Below, piece after piece: positions 31,029 through 40,477 of a stretch of DNA of 64,000 nt (positions within the stretch are counted from its first letter, which is position 1; each line of letters begins with the position of its first letter). Under the pieces are notes generated by a model. The model was not told where the DNA came from. It ran no database searches and saw only the letters and a program-made list of their open reading frames with translations. A program made the translations under genes and the position numbers. Where the stretch lies: assembly GCF_022647505.1 (NCBI RefSeq), contig NZ_CP071409.1, positions 3,968,001 to 4,032,000 on the forward strand. The letters run 5' to 3'. This stretch comes from [Pantoea] beijingensis. GTDB lineage: Bacteria > Pseudomonadota > Gammaproteobacteria > Enterobacterales > Enterobacteriaceae.

Positions 31029-31625
31029 ATGGCAGAGAAAAAGAGTGCGAAAAGGAATCGTCGCGAAGAAATATTGCAGTCGCTGGCGCAAATGCTGGAA
31101 TCCGGTGACGGTAGCCAGCGCATCACGACCGCAAAATTAGCCGCGAATGTCGGCGTCTCCGAAGCGGCACTGTACCGTCATTTTCCCAGCAAAACCCGAA
31201 TGTTTGACAGCCTAATCGAATTTATCGAAGACAGCCTGATCACCCGAATCAATCTGATCTTAAAAGATGAAAAAGAGACGGTTCCACGACTGCGCTTAAT
31301 TGTGCAATTGATCCTGGGCTTTGGTGAACGTAACCCCGGTCTGACACGTATTCTAACCGGGCATGCGCTTATGTTTGAACAGGACCGTTTGCAAGACAGG
31401 ATAAACCAGCTGTTTGAACGGATCGAAGTCCAGCTTCGCCAGGTATTGCGTGAGCGCAAAATGCGAGAAGGAGAAGGCTTTACCACCGATGAAACATTGC
31501 TGGCCAGCCAACTACTGGCGTTTTGTGAAGGTATGCTATCGCGTTTTGTAAGGTCAGAATTTCGCTACCGCCCAACCGTGGATTTTGACGCGCGCTGGCC
31601 GTTGCTGGCATCACAGTTGATATAG
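31029..31625 (+). CDS. slmA: Nucleoid-occlusion protein SlmA
   Basis: TetR-like DNA-binding protein that blocks FtsZ ring assembly over the chromosome. 198 residues as in E. coli. Helix-turn-helix at about 30-60 ([20 protein letters not shown]). The C-terminal FtsZ-binding helices match the E. coli protein. Downstream of dut as in E. coli. Confidence 0.97.
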   Translation: MAEKKSAKRNRREEILQSLAQMLESGDGSQRITTAKLAANVGVSEAALYRHFPSKTRMFDSLIEFIEDSLITRINLILKDEKETVPRLRLIVQLILGFGERNPGLTRILTGHALMFEQDRLQDRINQLFERIEVQLRQVLRERKMREGEGFTTDETLLASQLLAFCEGMLSRFVRSEFRYRPTVDFDARWPLLASQLI

Positions 31626-31631
31626 TCGCTT

Positions 31632-32117
31632 CTAAGGCGCTGCTGCCAAAGGTTTTAACTGGTTATCCAGCATATTCACCAGCAGCGCCGTTCCATCTTC
31701 AGCAACACGCAGTTCACCATATTTAGCCGCAGCAAAAATTTCGGCTTCGCCCTCCTGAAAATACCATGCATCGCTGGCAATACTCACTCCCCGGCTACCG
31801 CGATAGTAATGCAGGTAATGCTGGTTCCCGGCGAGTGACTGGCCACGATCCCACTCGACATCGGTAGCAATCTTTTGCTCATCAAGCGTGACAATTAGCC
31901 GATCGTTTTCAGAACGCTTCCCACCATCATGCAGGCGAACATCCAGCGCATAAGTCAGCGCCATATAATCTCCCTGCAACAACGCACGAGGATCAACGGG
32001 TGCCAGCGCCAGTCGAACAATGTTCCCCTGGCTCAACAAACGTTCTTTCTGATAAATCGATAAATTAGTAACCAATAAAATCACTAACAGTGCGATCAGC
32101 AGCAACCCTTTACGCAT
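31632..32117 (-). CDS. GDYXXLXY-domain membrane-associated protein
   Basis: 161 residues. An N-terminal hydrophobic helix (about 4-20) precedes a soluble domain with the GDYMALTY motif (about 50-57), which defines the GDYXXLXY family. Function is unknown. It overlaps the 3' end of the DUF2157/DUF4401 membrane gene by 8 bp, a pairing that recurs in other bacteria and suggests one complex. E. coli K-12 has no equivalent between slmA and pyrE. Confidence 0.8.
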   Translation of the reverse strand: MRKGLLLIALLVILLVTNLSIYQKERLLSQGNIVRLALAPVDPRALLQGDYMALTYALDVRLHDGGKRSENDRLIVTLDEQKIATDVEWDRGQSLAGNQHYLHYYRGSRGVSIASDAWYFQEGEAEIFAAAKYGELRVAEDGTALLVNMLDNQLKPLAAAP

Positions 32118-34161
32118 ATTCCCCTCCCTCTAAACGGCGATGAGCCAGTGCGGCAATGAGCAGCAACAAAATACCCGCCAGCAGCAGCATTAGCGCCTTA
32201 TTCAACAAGGGAACACTCAAGAAGTAATACCAATCGAGGGTATAAAACACCAGCAACGACGCCGCCGTCAGCATCAGTACTTTGCTGTTCTGATAGCGTG
32301 CGAGCAAAATCAGCAGCCACGCCAATGCAATACCCGGCATAAACAGGCTGGTCGCGCCCAGTAGTGTAGCAATCAGTAATAATTGCCAGGCCGTGGGCAT
32401 ACCTTTACGTCGGCCAATAACCAGTGCAGAAAGCAGCAGCCCTGCGGCAACCCCTTCATTGAGCGTAGAAAAATCGTCCCCACTGGGAATAAACGCATGG
32501 ATCAATACCCGTTCATTCAATGGTATTGATCCATAAAAACAGAGTAGGAATAAACCTGAGGCAATACCCAATAGAAGTGGGCGATAGCGCCAGGCATAGC
32601 GATCGTCTACGCCAAGTAAAATAACAGCGGCAGTGATAAAGGTCACAACCAATACCGGTAAAGTACTGCTTAGCCAAGGCAATAAAATCAAACCGTTAAT
32701 CAGAAAAAAAACCAGCGCGGTACTATTCAAATAACGGTAAAAACCATGGTGGAACAGAACATACAAGAGAGCCAGCGGCGGAAGTAGTACCAGCCAGCCC
32801 CCTTTTTCCCACCAGACGGTGTCTCCCCACCAAAATATTCCCGCCACGCATAAAGCGACCGTACTGGTCATCGCCCAGGATAAACCTATTTGCTGCAAGG
32901 CCAGGTGCCGTTTACGCAATAATATGCTGGCAGGAATGCCGCTAACGAGTGCCATGAGTCCAAAGGGCAGCGCGGTAACGTCATCAAACAGATTGAACAT
33001 AAAGCAGATCAGCACCAGCCATGCAAACGTCATTAATCCGGTAAACCAGCCGCATAACACGAAAGCGACATGGACATACCAGGGTAAATCAGTAAGCACA
33101 TCTTGCGATTGCAGCAGTGTCACCTGTGCGGGTGTCAGTAATGCCTGTTCTTGCAGTTGATGTCCGATGGCAATCTGTTCAACGCGCTCAGCATTCTGAG
33201 GCACGCTTCGGTTCTTCGTATGCCATTCAGACATCCAGTGATGGACCCACAGAATATAGAGCCCCAAAACAATCAATGCGATAGTGCAGGCAAGAACAAT
33301 ATCATGTCGGATAAATATGCGAACCGTTCCTGCCACAAGGACAGTGCCGATGCTAAACAGGCCACAGATGATAACGAAGAGATCGCGTTGCCGCCGATAA
33401 CAGAGTTGATAGCCGACGCAAAGAAGCGACAGCCATATTATCGCCGTAAGCATAACCGAAGGAGTAAAAGGGCTAAACAGCCCGATACTGTTCGCCAAAG
33501 TAAGTATCACCAGCGTCCAGAAAAGCATAATACGGAAAAGCCAGTCACGATGCCGCACCATCACAAATCGTAGTGCCAGCGTCGCCAGCAAAAAAAGCTG
33601 ACAAACAACATCAGAGACAGCGTGTTCCCACCCCCCTAATCGGAGAGCGCAAGCGATATTGGCGACCAGCCAGCAAAGGAACCACAAGACATTAAGACGG
33701 GCAAAACAGGCAAGCGCGAATAGCGCAATTGCCCAGTTGCAAAACAGCAGCCAGCTTTCAGCTCCGGTTTGATAGATTTGTCCGTATACGGCAAAAAGTA
33801 CGCCCAGCAAAAAACCAATGGCCAGCATCGCTAACTGGCCAGGCATCCGTGCCCAACGCCACCAAACTAATAACGCCAGCGCGATAATTAGCCCTTCGAT
33901 CAGGGCAAATTTTGCCATCCGCGGCAGGAACTGCCAGTTCCAGGCAAAGAAAAAGATCGCGCCACAAACAAGTGAGAGCACGCCAGTTAACGCAAGGGCA
34001 GCGCGAATAAATAACAGCCATCCCCGAGCATCAGGGCGCGCACCTATTGCCAGCAAAATAGCATGATGAGCAGGTGCAGAAATAACGCCCTGTAACTGAA
34101 GCCGACGCGCTGCTTGTGCAACCGCCGTCGTTGCGTTTCCTGCATAAAAAGGATTACTCAC
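32110..34161 (-). CDS. Polytopic membrane protein, DUF2157/DUF4401 type
   Basis: 683 residues with roughly 18-20 hydrophobic segments. An N-terminal cytoplasmic helix (about 10-45) is followed by a DUF2157-like block (about 45-230) and a second membrane block (about 350-675) of the DUF4401 type. A soluble linker at about 310-350 separates them. No catalytic motif is visible and the function is unknown. The family assignment rests on the partner gene and on overall architecture. It precedes and overlaps the GDYXXLXY gene. Absent from the E. coli neighbourhood. Confidence 0.75.
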   Translation of the reverse strand: MSNPFYAGNATTAVAQAARRLQLQGVISAPAHHAILLAIGARPDARGWLLFIRAALALTGVLSLVCGAIFFFAWNWQFLPRMAKFALIEGLIIALALLVWWRWARMPGQLAMLAIGFLLGVLFAVYGQIYQTGAESWLLFCNWAIALFALACFARLNVLWFLCWLVANIACALRLGGWEHAVSDVVCQLFLLATLALRFVMVRHRDWLFRIMLFWTLVILTLANSIGLFSPFTPSVMLTAIIWLSLLCVGYQLCYRRQRDLFVIICGLFSIGTVLVAGTVRIFIRHDIVLACTIALIVLGLYILWVHHWMSEWHTKNRSVPQNAERVEQIAIGHQLQEQALLTPAQVTLLQSQDVLTDLPWYVHVAFVLCGWFTGLMTFAWLVLICFMFNLFDDVTALPFGLMALVSGIPASILLRKRHLALQQIGLSWAMTSTVALCVAGIFWWGDTVWWEKGGWLVLLPPLALLYVLFHHGFYRYLNSTALVFFLINGLILLPWLSSTLPVLVVTFITAAVILLGVDDRYAWRYRPLLLGIASGLFLLCFYGSIPLNERVLIHAFIPSGDDFSTLNEGVAAGLLLSALVIGRRKGMPTAWQLLLIATLLGATSLFMPGIALAWLLILLARYQNSKVLMLTAASLLVFYTLDWYYFLSVPLLNKALMLLLAGILLLLIAALAHRRLEGGEYA

Positions 34162-34193
34162 GCGCCCCCCTTCACACCAGCCTGCTCCGGTCG

Positions 34194-34835
34194 TTAAATC
34201 CCGTATGCTTGACGATAGGCGTGAACGGCAGCCAGATGGTCAGCCATTTCGGGTTTCTCTTCAAGATAATCAATCAGATCTTCCAGCGTAATAATCGCCG
34301 CCACCTTGCAATGATAATCCCGCTCAACTTCCTGAATAGCCGAAATATCTCCCCGTCCGCGCTCTTGTCTGTCCAGCGAGATCAGCACGCCTGCCAGCGT
34401 AGCGCCCTGCGCCGCGATAATTTCCATTGATTCCCGGATAGCCGTGCCGGCGGTGATCACATCATCTACCAGCATGATGCGCCCCTGAAGTGGGCTTCCT
34501 ACCAGCAAGCCACCTTCACCGTGATCTTTAGCCTCTTTGCGATTAAAGCAGTATGGCACATCGCGTTCATGATGGTCGGCAAGCGCCACCGCGGTGGTGG
34601 TCGCGATTGGGATACCTTTATAGGCCGGGCCAAATAACAGATCAAAATCAATCGCGGAATCGACCAGCGCCTGAGCATAAAAACGGCCTAACAGTGCCAG
34701 ATCGCGACCGGTATTGAACAGGCCTGCGTTAAAGAAATAAGGGCTTTTACGGCCCGATTTCAGCGTGAATTCGCCGAACTTTAACACCTGCTTGTTGAGT
34801 GCGAATTCAATAAATTGGCGCTGCCAGGGTTTCAT
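34194..34835 (-). CDS. pyrE: Orotate phosphoribosyltransferase
   Basis: Converts orotate and PRPP to OMP in pyrimidine synthesis. 213 residues. The PRPP-binding motif [13 protein letters not shown] is near 117-129, and the flexible catalytic loop [13 protein letters not shown] is near 97-109. It is 56 bp downstream of rph, across an attenuator. Confidence 0.98.
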   Translation of the reverse strand: MKPWQRQFIEFALNKQVLKFGEFTLKSGRKSPYFFNAGLFNTGRDLALLGRFYAQALVDSAIDFDLLFGPAYKGIPIATTTAVALADHHERDVPYCFNRKEAKDHGEGGLLVGSPLQGRIMLVDDVITAGTAIRESMEIIAAQGATLAGVLISLDRQERGRGDISAIQEVERDYHCKVAAIITLEDLIDYLEEKPEMADHLAAVHAYRQAYGI

Positions 34836-34859
34836 GCCTTTCTCCTCAAACGATTATCA

Positions 34860-34885
34860 TAAAAAAGGCGACCCTCAGGTCGCCT
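34860..34885 (-). terminator. rph-pyrE attenuator
   Basis: On the minus strand AGGCGACC-TGAG-GGTCGCCT followed by T6, starting 7 nt after the rph stop and ending 25 nt before pyrE. In E. coli an equivalent hairpin makes pyrE expression depend on UTP, because translation of rph close to its stop prevents termination when transcription pauses at U residues. Spacing and structure here fit that model. Confidence 0.85.
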
Positions 34886-34891
34886 GTAAAA

Positions 34892-35608
34892 TTACTCTGC
34901 CAGCGCTGCTTTCTGCGCCTGAATCAAACTCTCTATGCCGCCTCTTGCCAGCTCAAGAAGTTTTAACAACTCATCATGGCTGAACGGCTCGCCTTCCGCG
35001 GTGCCCTGCACCTCAATCATCCGGCCATCTTCGGTCATCACCACATTCATATCGGTTTCTGCCGCGGAGTCTTCCACATACTCCAGATCGCAAAGTGCTT
35101 CACCGTTGACAATCCCCACCGAAATCGCCGCAACCATCCCTTTCATGGGGTTAGCTTTCAGCTTACCCTGCGCAACCAGTTGGTTCAGTGCATCGGTTAA
35201 CGCGACACAAGCGCCGGTAATTGATGCGGTCCGGGTGCCGCCATCGGCCTGAATCACATCACAATCCAGCGTAATGGTGAACTCACCCAACGCTTTCAGA
35301 TCGAGTGCCGCGCGCAGCGAACGCGCAATCAGGCGCTGGATCTCAAGCGTCCGCCCGCCCTGCTTGCCTTTGGCGGCTTCACGGGCATTGCGGCTATGGG
35401 TTGCGCGCGGCAACATACCATATTCTGCGGTGACCCAGCCTTTACCCTGACCTTTCAGAAAACGCGGTACGCCTTCTTCAATCGTGGCAGTACAAAGCAC
35501 TTTGGTATCGCCGAATTCAACCAGCACAGAACCTTCTGCATGTTTGGTATAGTGACGGGTCAGTTTGACGGGACGCACCTGCTGTGCGCTACGGCCTGCT
35601 GGACGCAT
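34892..35608 (-). CDS. rph: Ribonuclease PH
   Basis: Phosphorolytic 3'-5' exoribonuclease that trims tRNA 3' ends. The ATG at 35608 gives [16 protein letters not shown] and 238 residues, the full family length. The reading frame is intact to its end, unlike E. coli K-12, whose rph carries a frameshift that reduces pyrE expression. Key motifs: [19 protein letters not shown] (phosphate-binding Arg) and [16 protein letters not shown]. Leader gene for pyrE attenuation. Confidence 0.98.
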   Translation of the reverse strand: MRPAGRSAQQVRPVKLTRHYTKHAEGSVLVEFGDTKVLCTATIEEGVPRFLKGQGKGWVTAEYGMLPRATHSRNAREAAKGKQGGRTLEIQRLIARSLRAALDLKALGEFTITLDCDVIQADGGTRTASITGACVALTDALNQLVAQGKLKANPMKGMVAAISVGIVNGEALCDLEYVEDSAAETDMNVVMTEDGRMIEVQGTAEGEPFSHDELLKLLELARGGIESLIQAQKAALAE

Positions 35609-35846
35609 GGTTTCTCTCCGGCTCGCTAATATTGGCTGCGCATTATACCTGAATTCACTGACGTTGCAGCACTGAGGCTCGCCAGTTCCAGGCAGAAGTG
35701 GAAGATAAGCCGCCATTCTCCTGCCACAAATCATCAGAAATGCGATCCGCCTTATTGCCATGCTGTTGTTTACGTTCTCTAAAACAGGTGAAAACGACAG
35801 CAAACTGTGGCTAAATGCTTTTTTCCCCACGCGATCAAAAACTTAT

Positions 35847-37031
35847 ATGTCGAACTTTTTACATTTTATTCTGGCGCTGGTGATTATTTTCGCCCTTGCG
35901 TTGCTGGTGAGTCATGACCGCAAAAAAATCCGTCTGCGCTATCTGCTTCAGTTGATCATTATCGAAGCCGCGCTGGCGTTCTTCTTCCTCCATGCCGCAA
36001 GCGGTTTAACCGCGATTAAGCATGTGTCCGGCTTTTTTGAGACGTTGCTTACCTTCGCTGCACAGGGTTCTGATTTCGTCTTCGGTGGCATGAGCAAGCA
36101 GGGATTAGCCTTTATTTTCCTTGGCGTACTTTGCCCGATCATCTTTATCTCCGCTCTGATCGGCATTCTGCAACACTGGCGTATTCTTCCATTCCTGGTT
36201 CGCCTGATCGGCACGCTGCTGTCAAAGGTAAACGGTATGGGCAAGCTGGAGTCATTTAACGCCGTAAGTACGCTGATCCTGGGCCAGTCTGAAAATTTCA
36301 TTGCCTATAAAGGCATACTGGCGGATATCTCCCCACGGCGTCTTTACTCCATGGCGGCTACCGCGATGTCGACCGTTTCGCTGTCAATTGTGGGCGCCTA
36401 TATGACCATGATTGATGCCCGCTACGTAGTAACCGCGCTGGTACTGAATATGTTCAGCACCTTCATCGTGCTCTCCATCATTAATCCCACACCCGCCGGC
36501 ACAGAACCGGAAATCAAGCTGGAGAAGCTGCATGAAGATCAGAGCTTTTTTGAGATGCTTGGCGAGTACATCCTTGCGGGCTTCAAGGTAGCCATGATTA
36601 TCCTGGCGATGCTGATCGGTTTTATCGCGCTGATCGCCGCGGTTAATGCCATTTTTGCCGCCATCTTTGGCATCAGCTTTCAACAAATCCTCGGCTATGT
36701 GTTTTACCCGTTTGCCTGGCTTATTGGTATTCCGGCCGCGGATGCGCTTCACGCCGGCAGCATTATGGCCACCAAACTGGTGGCTAACGAGTTCGTCGCG
36801 ATGATTGAGCTGAAGAAAGTGGCGATGGAAATGACGCCGCGCGGGCTGGGCATTTTATCGGTATTTTTGGTATCGTTCGCCAATTTCGCCTCTATCGGTA
36901 TTGTGGCCGGTGCGATTAAAGGCCTGAACGAACAGCAGGGCAATGTGGTTTCACGCTATGGACTGAAGCTGGTCTATGGCTCAACGCTGGTCAGTTTACT
37001 CTCCGCCGCCTTTGCCGGGCTGGTACTGTAA
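35847..37031 (+). CDS. NupC-family concentrative nucleoside transporter
   Basis: Inner-membrane H+-nucleoside symporter family (CNT). 394 residues, about 10 membrane segments. Signature regions are [15 protein letters not shown] near 145 (the G-Q-N/S-E substrate loop) and [15 protein letters not shown] near 320, which match the two inverted half-repeats of CNT proteins. It resembles E. coli NupX/PsuT more than NupC in length. The start at 35847 lacks a strong Shine-Dalgarno; an upstream TTG/ATG extension to 35760 is non-homologous. Inserted between rph and yicC, which are adjacent in E. coli. Confidence 0.85.
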   Translation: MSNFLHFILALVIIFALALLVSHDRKKIRLRYLLQLIIIEAALAFFFLHAASGLTAIKHVSGFFETLLTFAAQGSDFVFGGMSKQGLAFIFLGVLCPIIFISALIGILQHWRILPFLVRLIGTLLSKVNGMGKLESFNAVSTLILGQSENFIAYKGILADISPRRLYSMAATAMSTVSLSIVGAYMTMIDARYVVTALVLNMFSTFIVLSIINPTPAGTEPEIKLEKLHEDQSFFEMLGEYILAGFKVAMIILAMLIGFIALIAAVNAIFAAIFGISFQQILGYVFYPFAWLIGIPAADALHAGSIMATKLVANEFVAMIELKKVAMEMTPRGLGILSVFLVSFANFASIGIVAGAIKGLNEQQGNVVSRYGLKLVYGSTLVSLLSAAFAGLVL

Positions 37032-37036
37032 CAACA

Positions 37037-37057
37037 GGGCGGATTAAACATCCGCCC
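37037..37057. terminator. Convergent hairpin after the CNT gene
   Basis: GGGCGGAT-TAAAC-ATCCGCCC, a perfect 8-bp stem exactly between the convergent stops at 37031 and 37065. The downstream T content is weak on both strands. Confidence 0.55.
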
Positions 37058-37064
37058 GCTAATT

Positions 37065-37514
37065 CTAGAACCCGACACAAACTGGCGCATCAACGCGCAT
37101 CACGGACTCCTGAGCAAAGCGCTGCTTATAAAAAGTACGTAGTACCTCAATACTGCGTTCACGCGCTTCTGTTGGCGCATAAATCAGCATCAGCGCTTTA
37201 CTGTTTTCGTGGGAAACCTGACCATTTTTACCAAGCCACTGCCCCTTCGCATCGAATACCGTTAGCCCCTCTTTGAAGCGCGGCGTCACATCGCGATCGA
37301 TAAATGCTTGCCACTCCTTTTCGCTAATCGCGGCTCCCGTTTGGCGCTCCACGCCAAAATAGAGCGTAGTTTGCCGCATCATGTCACCCACCGCACAAGA
37401 GGTCGTTACCTCATGAGCCTGCTCCTGCTTTACCGGCATCGCACAGCTGGCTAACAGCAGAGAAAACGCCACCGTCAACGCTTTTGCAGGCAATCCCCTT
37501 TTTATTATGCGCAT
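37065..37514 (-). CDS. DUF3574 putative lipoprotein
   Basis: 149 residues from the ATG at 37514, which has GGGGA upstream. The N-terminus is basic (RIIKRG) followed by a hydrophobic stretch and the lipobox LASC near 21-24, so it is likely a lipoprotein. The rest matches the DUF3574 pattern: TTLYFGVERQTG, ISEKEWQAFIDRDVTPRFKEG and LTVFDAKGQW, and a C-terminal VRTFYKxxFxQESV-like segment. Function unknown. Not present at this place in E. coli. Confidence 0.75.
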   Translation of the reverse strand: MRIIKRGLPAKALTVAFSLLLASCAMPVKQEQAHEVTTSCAVGDMMRQTTLYFGVERQTGAAISEKEWQAFIDRDVTPRFKEGLTVFDAKGQWLGKNGQVSHENSKALMLIYAPTEARERSIEVLRTFYKQRFAQESVMRVDAPVCVGF

Positions 37515-37681
37515 CACTTCCCCTTTTGAAATTAACGAACCCCATGCCAACATCATAAAAGCTTGCAGGCTAAAAATGCTATCCATCCCCGTGGCTTTTC
37601 ACCGCTGCCGACGGTTTTGCCTATCATGCCTGCCGTAGCCTAGTTATAATTCGCTTATATTTCTCTGAACAGGTACGCAAA

Positions 37682-38545
37682 ATGATCCGCAGCATGACCG
37701 CTTACGCACGTCGCGAAACCAAAGGCGAATGGGGCGCTGCCGCCTGGGAACTCCGTTCCGTTAATCAACGTTATCTGGAAACCTACATTCGTCTGCCGGA
37801 GCAGTTCCGCAGCCTGGAGCCCGTGATCCGCGAGCGCATTCGTCAGCGTCTGACGCGTGGCAAGATCGAATGTAATCTGCGATTCGACGCCGATCCCAGT
37901 GCACAAAGCTCGCTGATCCTGAATGAGAAACTGGCGAAACAGCTGGTGCAGGCAGCGAACTGGGTCAAAATGCAAAGCGACGAAGGTGAAATTAATCCGG
38001 TCGATATCCTGCGCTGGCCAGGCGTGATGTCCGCACAGGATCAGGATTTGGATGCGATCACCGCTGAGCTGCTGGTCGCACTGGATGGTGCCATTGATGA
38101 TTTTATCGCCGCACGGGAAAGCGAAGGCGCAGCCCTGAAAACGCTGATTGAAACACGCCTGGAAGGCGTGAGCAGTGAAGTGGCTAAAGTGCGCGCGCAC
38201 ATGCCGGAAGTGATGAAATGGCAGCGTGAACGGCTGGTGAGCAAGCTGGAAGAGGCCGAGGTCCAGCTGGAAAACAATCGTCTGGAGCAGGAACTGGTGA
38301 TGATGGCACAGCGCATTGATGTCGCCGAAGAGCTGGATCGCCTTGATGCCCACGTCAAAGAGACCTACAACATCCTGAAGAAAAAAGAAGCCGTTGGACG
38401 CCGCCTCGATTTTATGATGCAGGAGTTCAACCGCGAGTCCAACACCCTGGGCTCCAAATCGATCAATGCCGATATCACCACGTCAGCCATTGAGCTGAAA
38501 GTGCTGATTGAGCAAATGCGCGAGCAGATTCAGAATATTGAGTAA
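37682..38545 (+). CDS. yicC: YicC-family endoribonuclease
   Basis: 287 residues starting MIRSMTAYARRE. The N-terminal YicC domain and the C-terminal DUF1732 domain ending KVLIEQMREQIQN(I/V)E are both present. The family has recently been described as an endoribonuclease, and E. coli YicC affects RyhB sRNA stability. Full length compared with E. coli. The accessory island starts just downstream. Confidence 0.96.
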   Translation: MIRSMTAYARRETKGEWGAAAWELRSVNQRYLETYIRLPEQFRSLEPVIRERIRQRLTRGKIECNLRFDADPSAQSSLILNEKLAKQLVQAANWVKMQSDEGEINPVDILRWPGVMSAQDQDLDAITAELLVALDGAIDDFIAARESEGAALKTLIETRLEGVSSEVAKVRAHMPEVMKWQRERLVSKLEEAEVQLENNRLEQELVMMAQRIDVAEELDRLDAHVKETYNILKKKEAVGRRLDFMMQEFNRESNTLGSKSINADITTSAIELKVLIEQMREQIQNIE

Positions 38546-38583
38546 CGTTTCACGCGATCTCTTAGAATCTCACTAAGTCTCGT

Positions 38584-39305
38584 CAGGCATTCACGGAGGC
38601 AAAACAGCGTTATGGTGCGCCTCGTCTCGCTGACGTACTGCCGGAGTACAACGTCAAAACTATTGCCGCCAGCCTGCGCCGTCAGGGATTCCGCGCAAGG
38701 CTGCCCGTAAGTTCAGCCCGGTCAGTTATCGTGAACATGGCCTGCCGGTGTCGGAGAACCTGCTGAAACAGAATTTTTACGCCAGCGGTCCGAACCAGAA
38801 ATGGGCGGGTGACATCACGTACTTGCGCACGGACGAAAGCTGGTTGTACCTGGCGGTAATCATTGACCTGTGGTCCCGGGCCGTCATCGGCTGGTCGATG
38901 TCTTCACGGATGACGGCACAACTGGCCTGTGATGCACTGCAAATGGCACTCTGGCGGCGTAAACGACCAGAGAATGTTATCGTTCACACCGACCGTGGGG
39001 GCAGTACTGCTCAGCGGATTATCAGGTATTAATGAAACAGCATAATCTGCATGGGAGTATGAGTGCGAAAGGCTGCTGTTATGACAATGCCTGCGTGGAA
39101 AGCTTCTTTCATTCGCTGAAAGTGGAATGTATCCACGGGGAACGCTTTATCAGCCGGGAAATAATGCGGACGACGGTGTTTAATTATATCGAGCGTGATT
39201 ACAATCGGTGGCGTCGTCACAGTACCTGTGGCGGCCTCAACCCGGAGCAGTTTGAAAACCAGAACCTCGCTTAGGAGCGTGTCCACATTACGTGGGTAGG
39301 ATCAG
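38584..39305 (+). mobile_element. IS3-element remnant (orfB fragment, right end)
   Basis: Encodes in broken frames the C-terminal two-thirds of an IS3 OrfB (DDE transposase): [49 protein letters not shown] (first Asp), VIVHTDRGG and the [17 protein letters not shown] block with the catalytic Glu, ending EQFENQNLA. At least two single-base deletions shift the frame, at the A-run near 38697 and the G-run at 38997-39001. The 5' part and orfA are missing. The right end GTCCACATTACGTGGGTAGGATCA matches the IS3-type terminal repeat. It is dead. Confidence 0.88.
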
Positions 39306-39314
39306 GACAACGTC

Positions 39315-39350
39315 GCAGAATGGGAATTGACATGTCAATTCCCATTCTGC
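39315..39350. repeat. Perfect 36-bp palindrome
   Basis: GCAGAATGGGAATTGACA is followed directly by its exact reverse complement TGTCAATTCCCATTCTGC, giving 18-bp arms without a loop. It lies between the end of the IS3 remnant (39305) and the stop codon of the phosphatase pseudogene (39361). No T-run follows on either strand. It could be a terminator, a protein-binding site or a scar of an inverted-repeat rearrangement. Confidence 0.9.
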
Positions 39351-39360
39351 CTAGATTACT

Positions 39361-39887
39361 TTATTCTAACTCACCTGAAGCTTTATTTATTGCTACGGGT
39401 AAAAGTTTATCAAATTGAACTTCCAAAGCTCTGTATGCAGAGAGTGGTTTACCATAAGGGTCACTCAAATCCTCATGTTTACCCGTTGTGTATTCATACA
39501 GAGTAAAAACCTTATTTTTAGCCTGAGGATTTTGTGCAAGAATTTTGTGCTTATGCTCTTCTGTCATTGTTAATATCAGGCTTGATTTTTTATATCATCC
39601 TCAGTTAATTGCGTTGCCTTATGATTTGATATGTTAATCCCTCTCTCCTTTAATACTGCAACGGTTCCTTCCTCAGGGCTTATTTCTTTTGGAACAACAT
39701 TAAGACCTCTGGATTGAACTTTTAAATTTAAGTGTTCTTTTTTAATTAAATCACTACTTAAAGCTTCAGCCATTGGGCTGCGTCCTGTATTGCCCCTGCA
39801 TACAAATGTTATTAAGTGTTCGGAAGCGCTAGTTGCGACACTCAGCGTTAGTAAACACATGGCAAACAAAATTTTCATCCCTTTCAC
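39361..39887 (-). pseudogene. Frameshifted exported low-Mr tyrosine phosphatase
   Basis: From a GTG at 39887 (AAGGAG 5 nt upstream) the frame encodes a signal peptide (ILFAMCLLTLSVATSAS) and then HLITFVCRGNTGRSPMAEAL, the low-molecular-weight protein tyrosine phosphatase P-loop (C30-x5-R36). The frame breaks at a run of six A (39586-39591 as T). Restoring one A gives KKSSLILTMTEEHK and continues through the 68-residue downstream ORF with the general-acid motif SDPYGKPL. So it is one gene of about 174 codons with a -1 frameshift. Most family members are cytosolic; the export signal is unusual. AT-rich and flanked by IS remnants, suggesting horizontal origin. A second start at 39992 is possible but lacks the ribosome-binding site. 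Confidence 0.78.
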
Positions 39888-40053
39888 TTGAACTCCTTTT
39901 TTATTTAAACTTAACCCGTTTATACTATTGATAAATGACCTTACTCTTATTATCAGTTCTTTAAGAAAAAAACAAGTGACTGTAATTGACAACTAAAACT
40001 GGCCACATCTATCACCGGAACAAGAAACGTGCATAGCAACAGCAGATTACTAT

Positions 40054-40071
40054 GGCTTTTTTGAATAAATC
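40054..40071. mobile_element. Solitary IS903-type inverted-repeat end
   Basis: GGCTTTTTTGAATAAATC differs at one position from the IS903/IS5-family terminal repeat GGCTTTGTTGAATAAATC. No partner end or transposase is visible, so this is a relic. The region 39888-40053 is otherwise AT-rich and shows no gene beyond the possible phosphatase promoter. Confidence 0.5.
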
Positions 40072-40182
40072 GAACTTTTGCCAAACGACAGGATCAGATC
40101 ACGCATTATCCTGGTAATCCCCTCGAAAAACCGGTGTGTTCATAAGTAGAATTTTCTCGTAATCTGAACCGGGAGATTTCTA

Positions 40183-40443
40183 TGACCCGAAGGGCAGCGA
40201 ATCTCAAAAATCACATTTTACTGACAGCCAGATCATGGCCATTCTGAAGCAAGCCGAGGCCGGAACGCCGGTGGCTGAATTGTGCCGCGAGCATGGCATG
40301 AGCAATGCCAGTTTTTATAAGTGGCGTTCACGCTTTGGCGGGATGGATGCCTCGATGGTGGCTCGGCTGAAAGAGCTGGAAGACGAAACTGGCAGGGAAG
40401 GTCCGGTAACGCTGAATTCTGAGCGGGCAAAGCAGGCGGCTTA
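40183..40443 (+). mobile_element. IS3-family orfA remnant
   Basis: The DNA encodes FTDSQIMAILKQAEAGTPV and AELCREHGMSNASFYKWRS, the helix-turn-helix of an IS3-family OrfA (IS407/IS51-like subgroup). The normal start MKKSHFT is out of frame with the usable ATG at 40235 and the C-terminus degenerates after KELEDE. It is a different subgroup from the neighbouring IS3 orfB fragment. Non-functional. Confidence 0.75.
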
Positions 40444-40477
40444 AATTAACCCGGGGTGGCAACTACCTTGACACTTA

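Noticed and set aside
35609..35830. N-terminal extension of RNase PH to 35830
   Set aside because: The family starts at MRPAGRS (35608); the extension is in the intergenic region before the divergent transporter.
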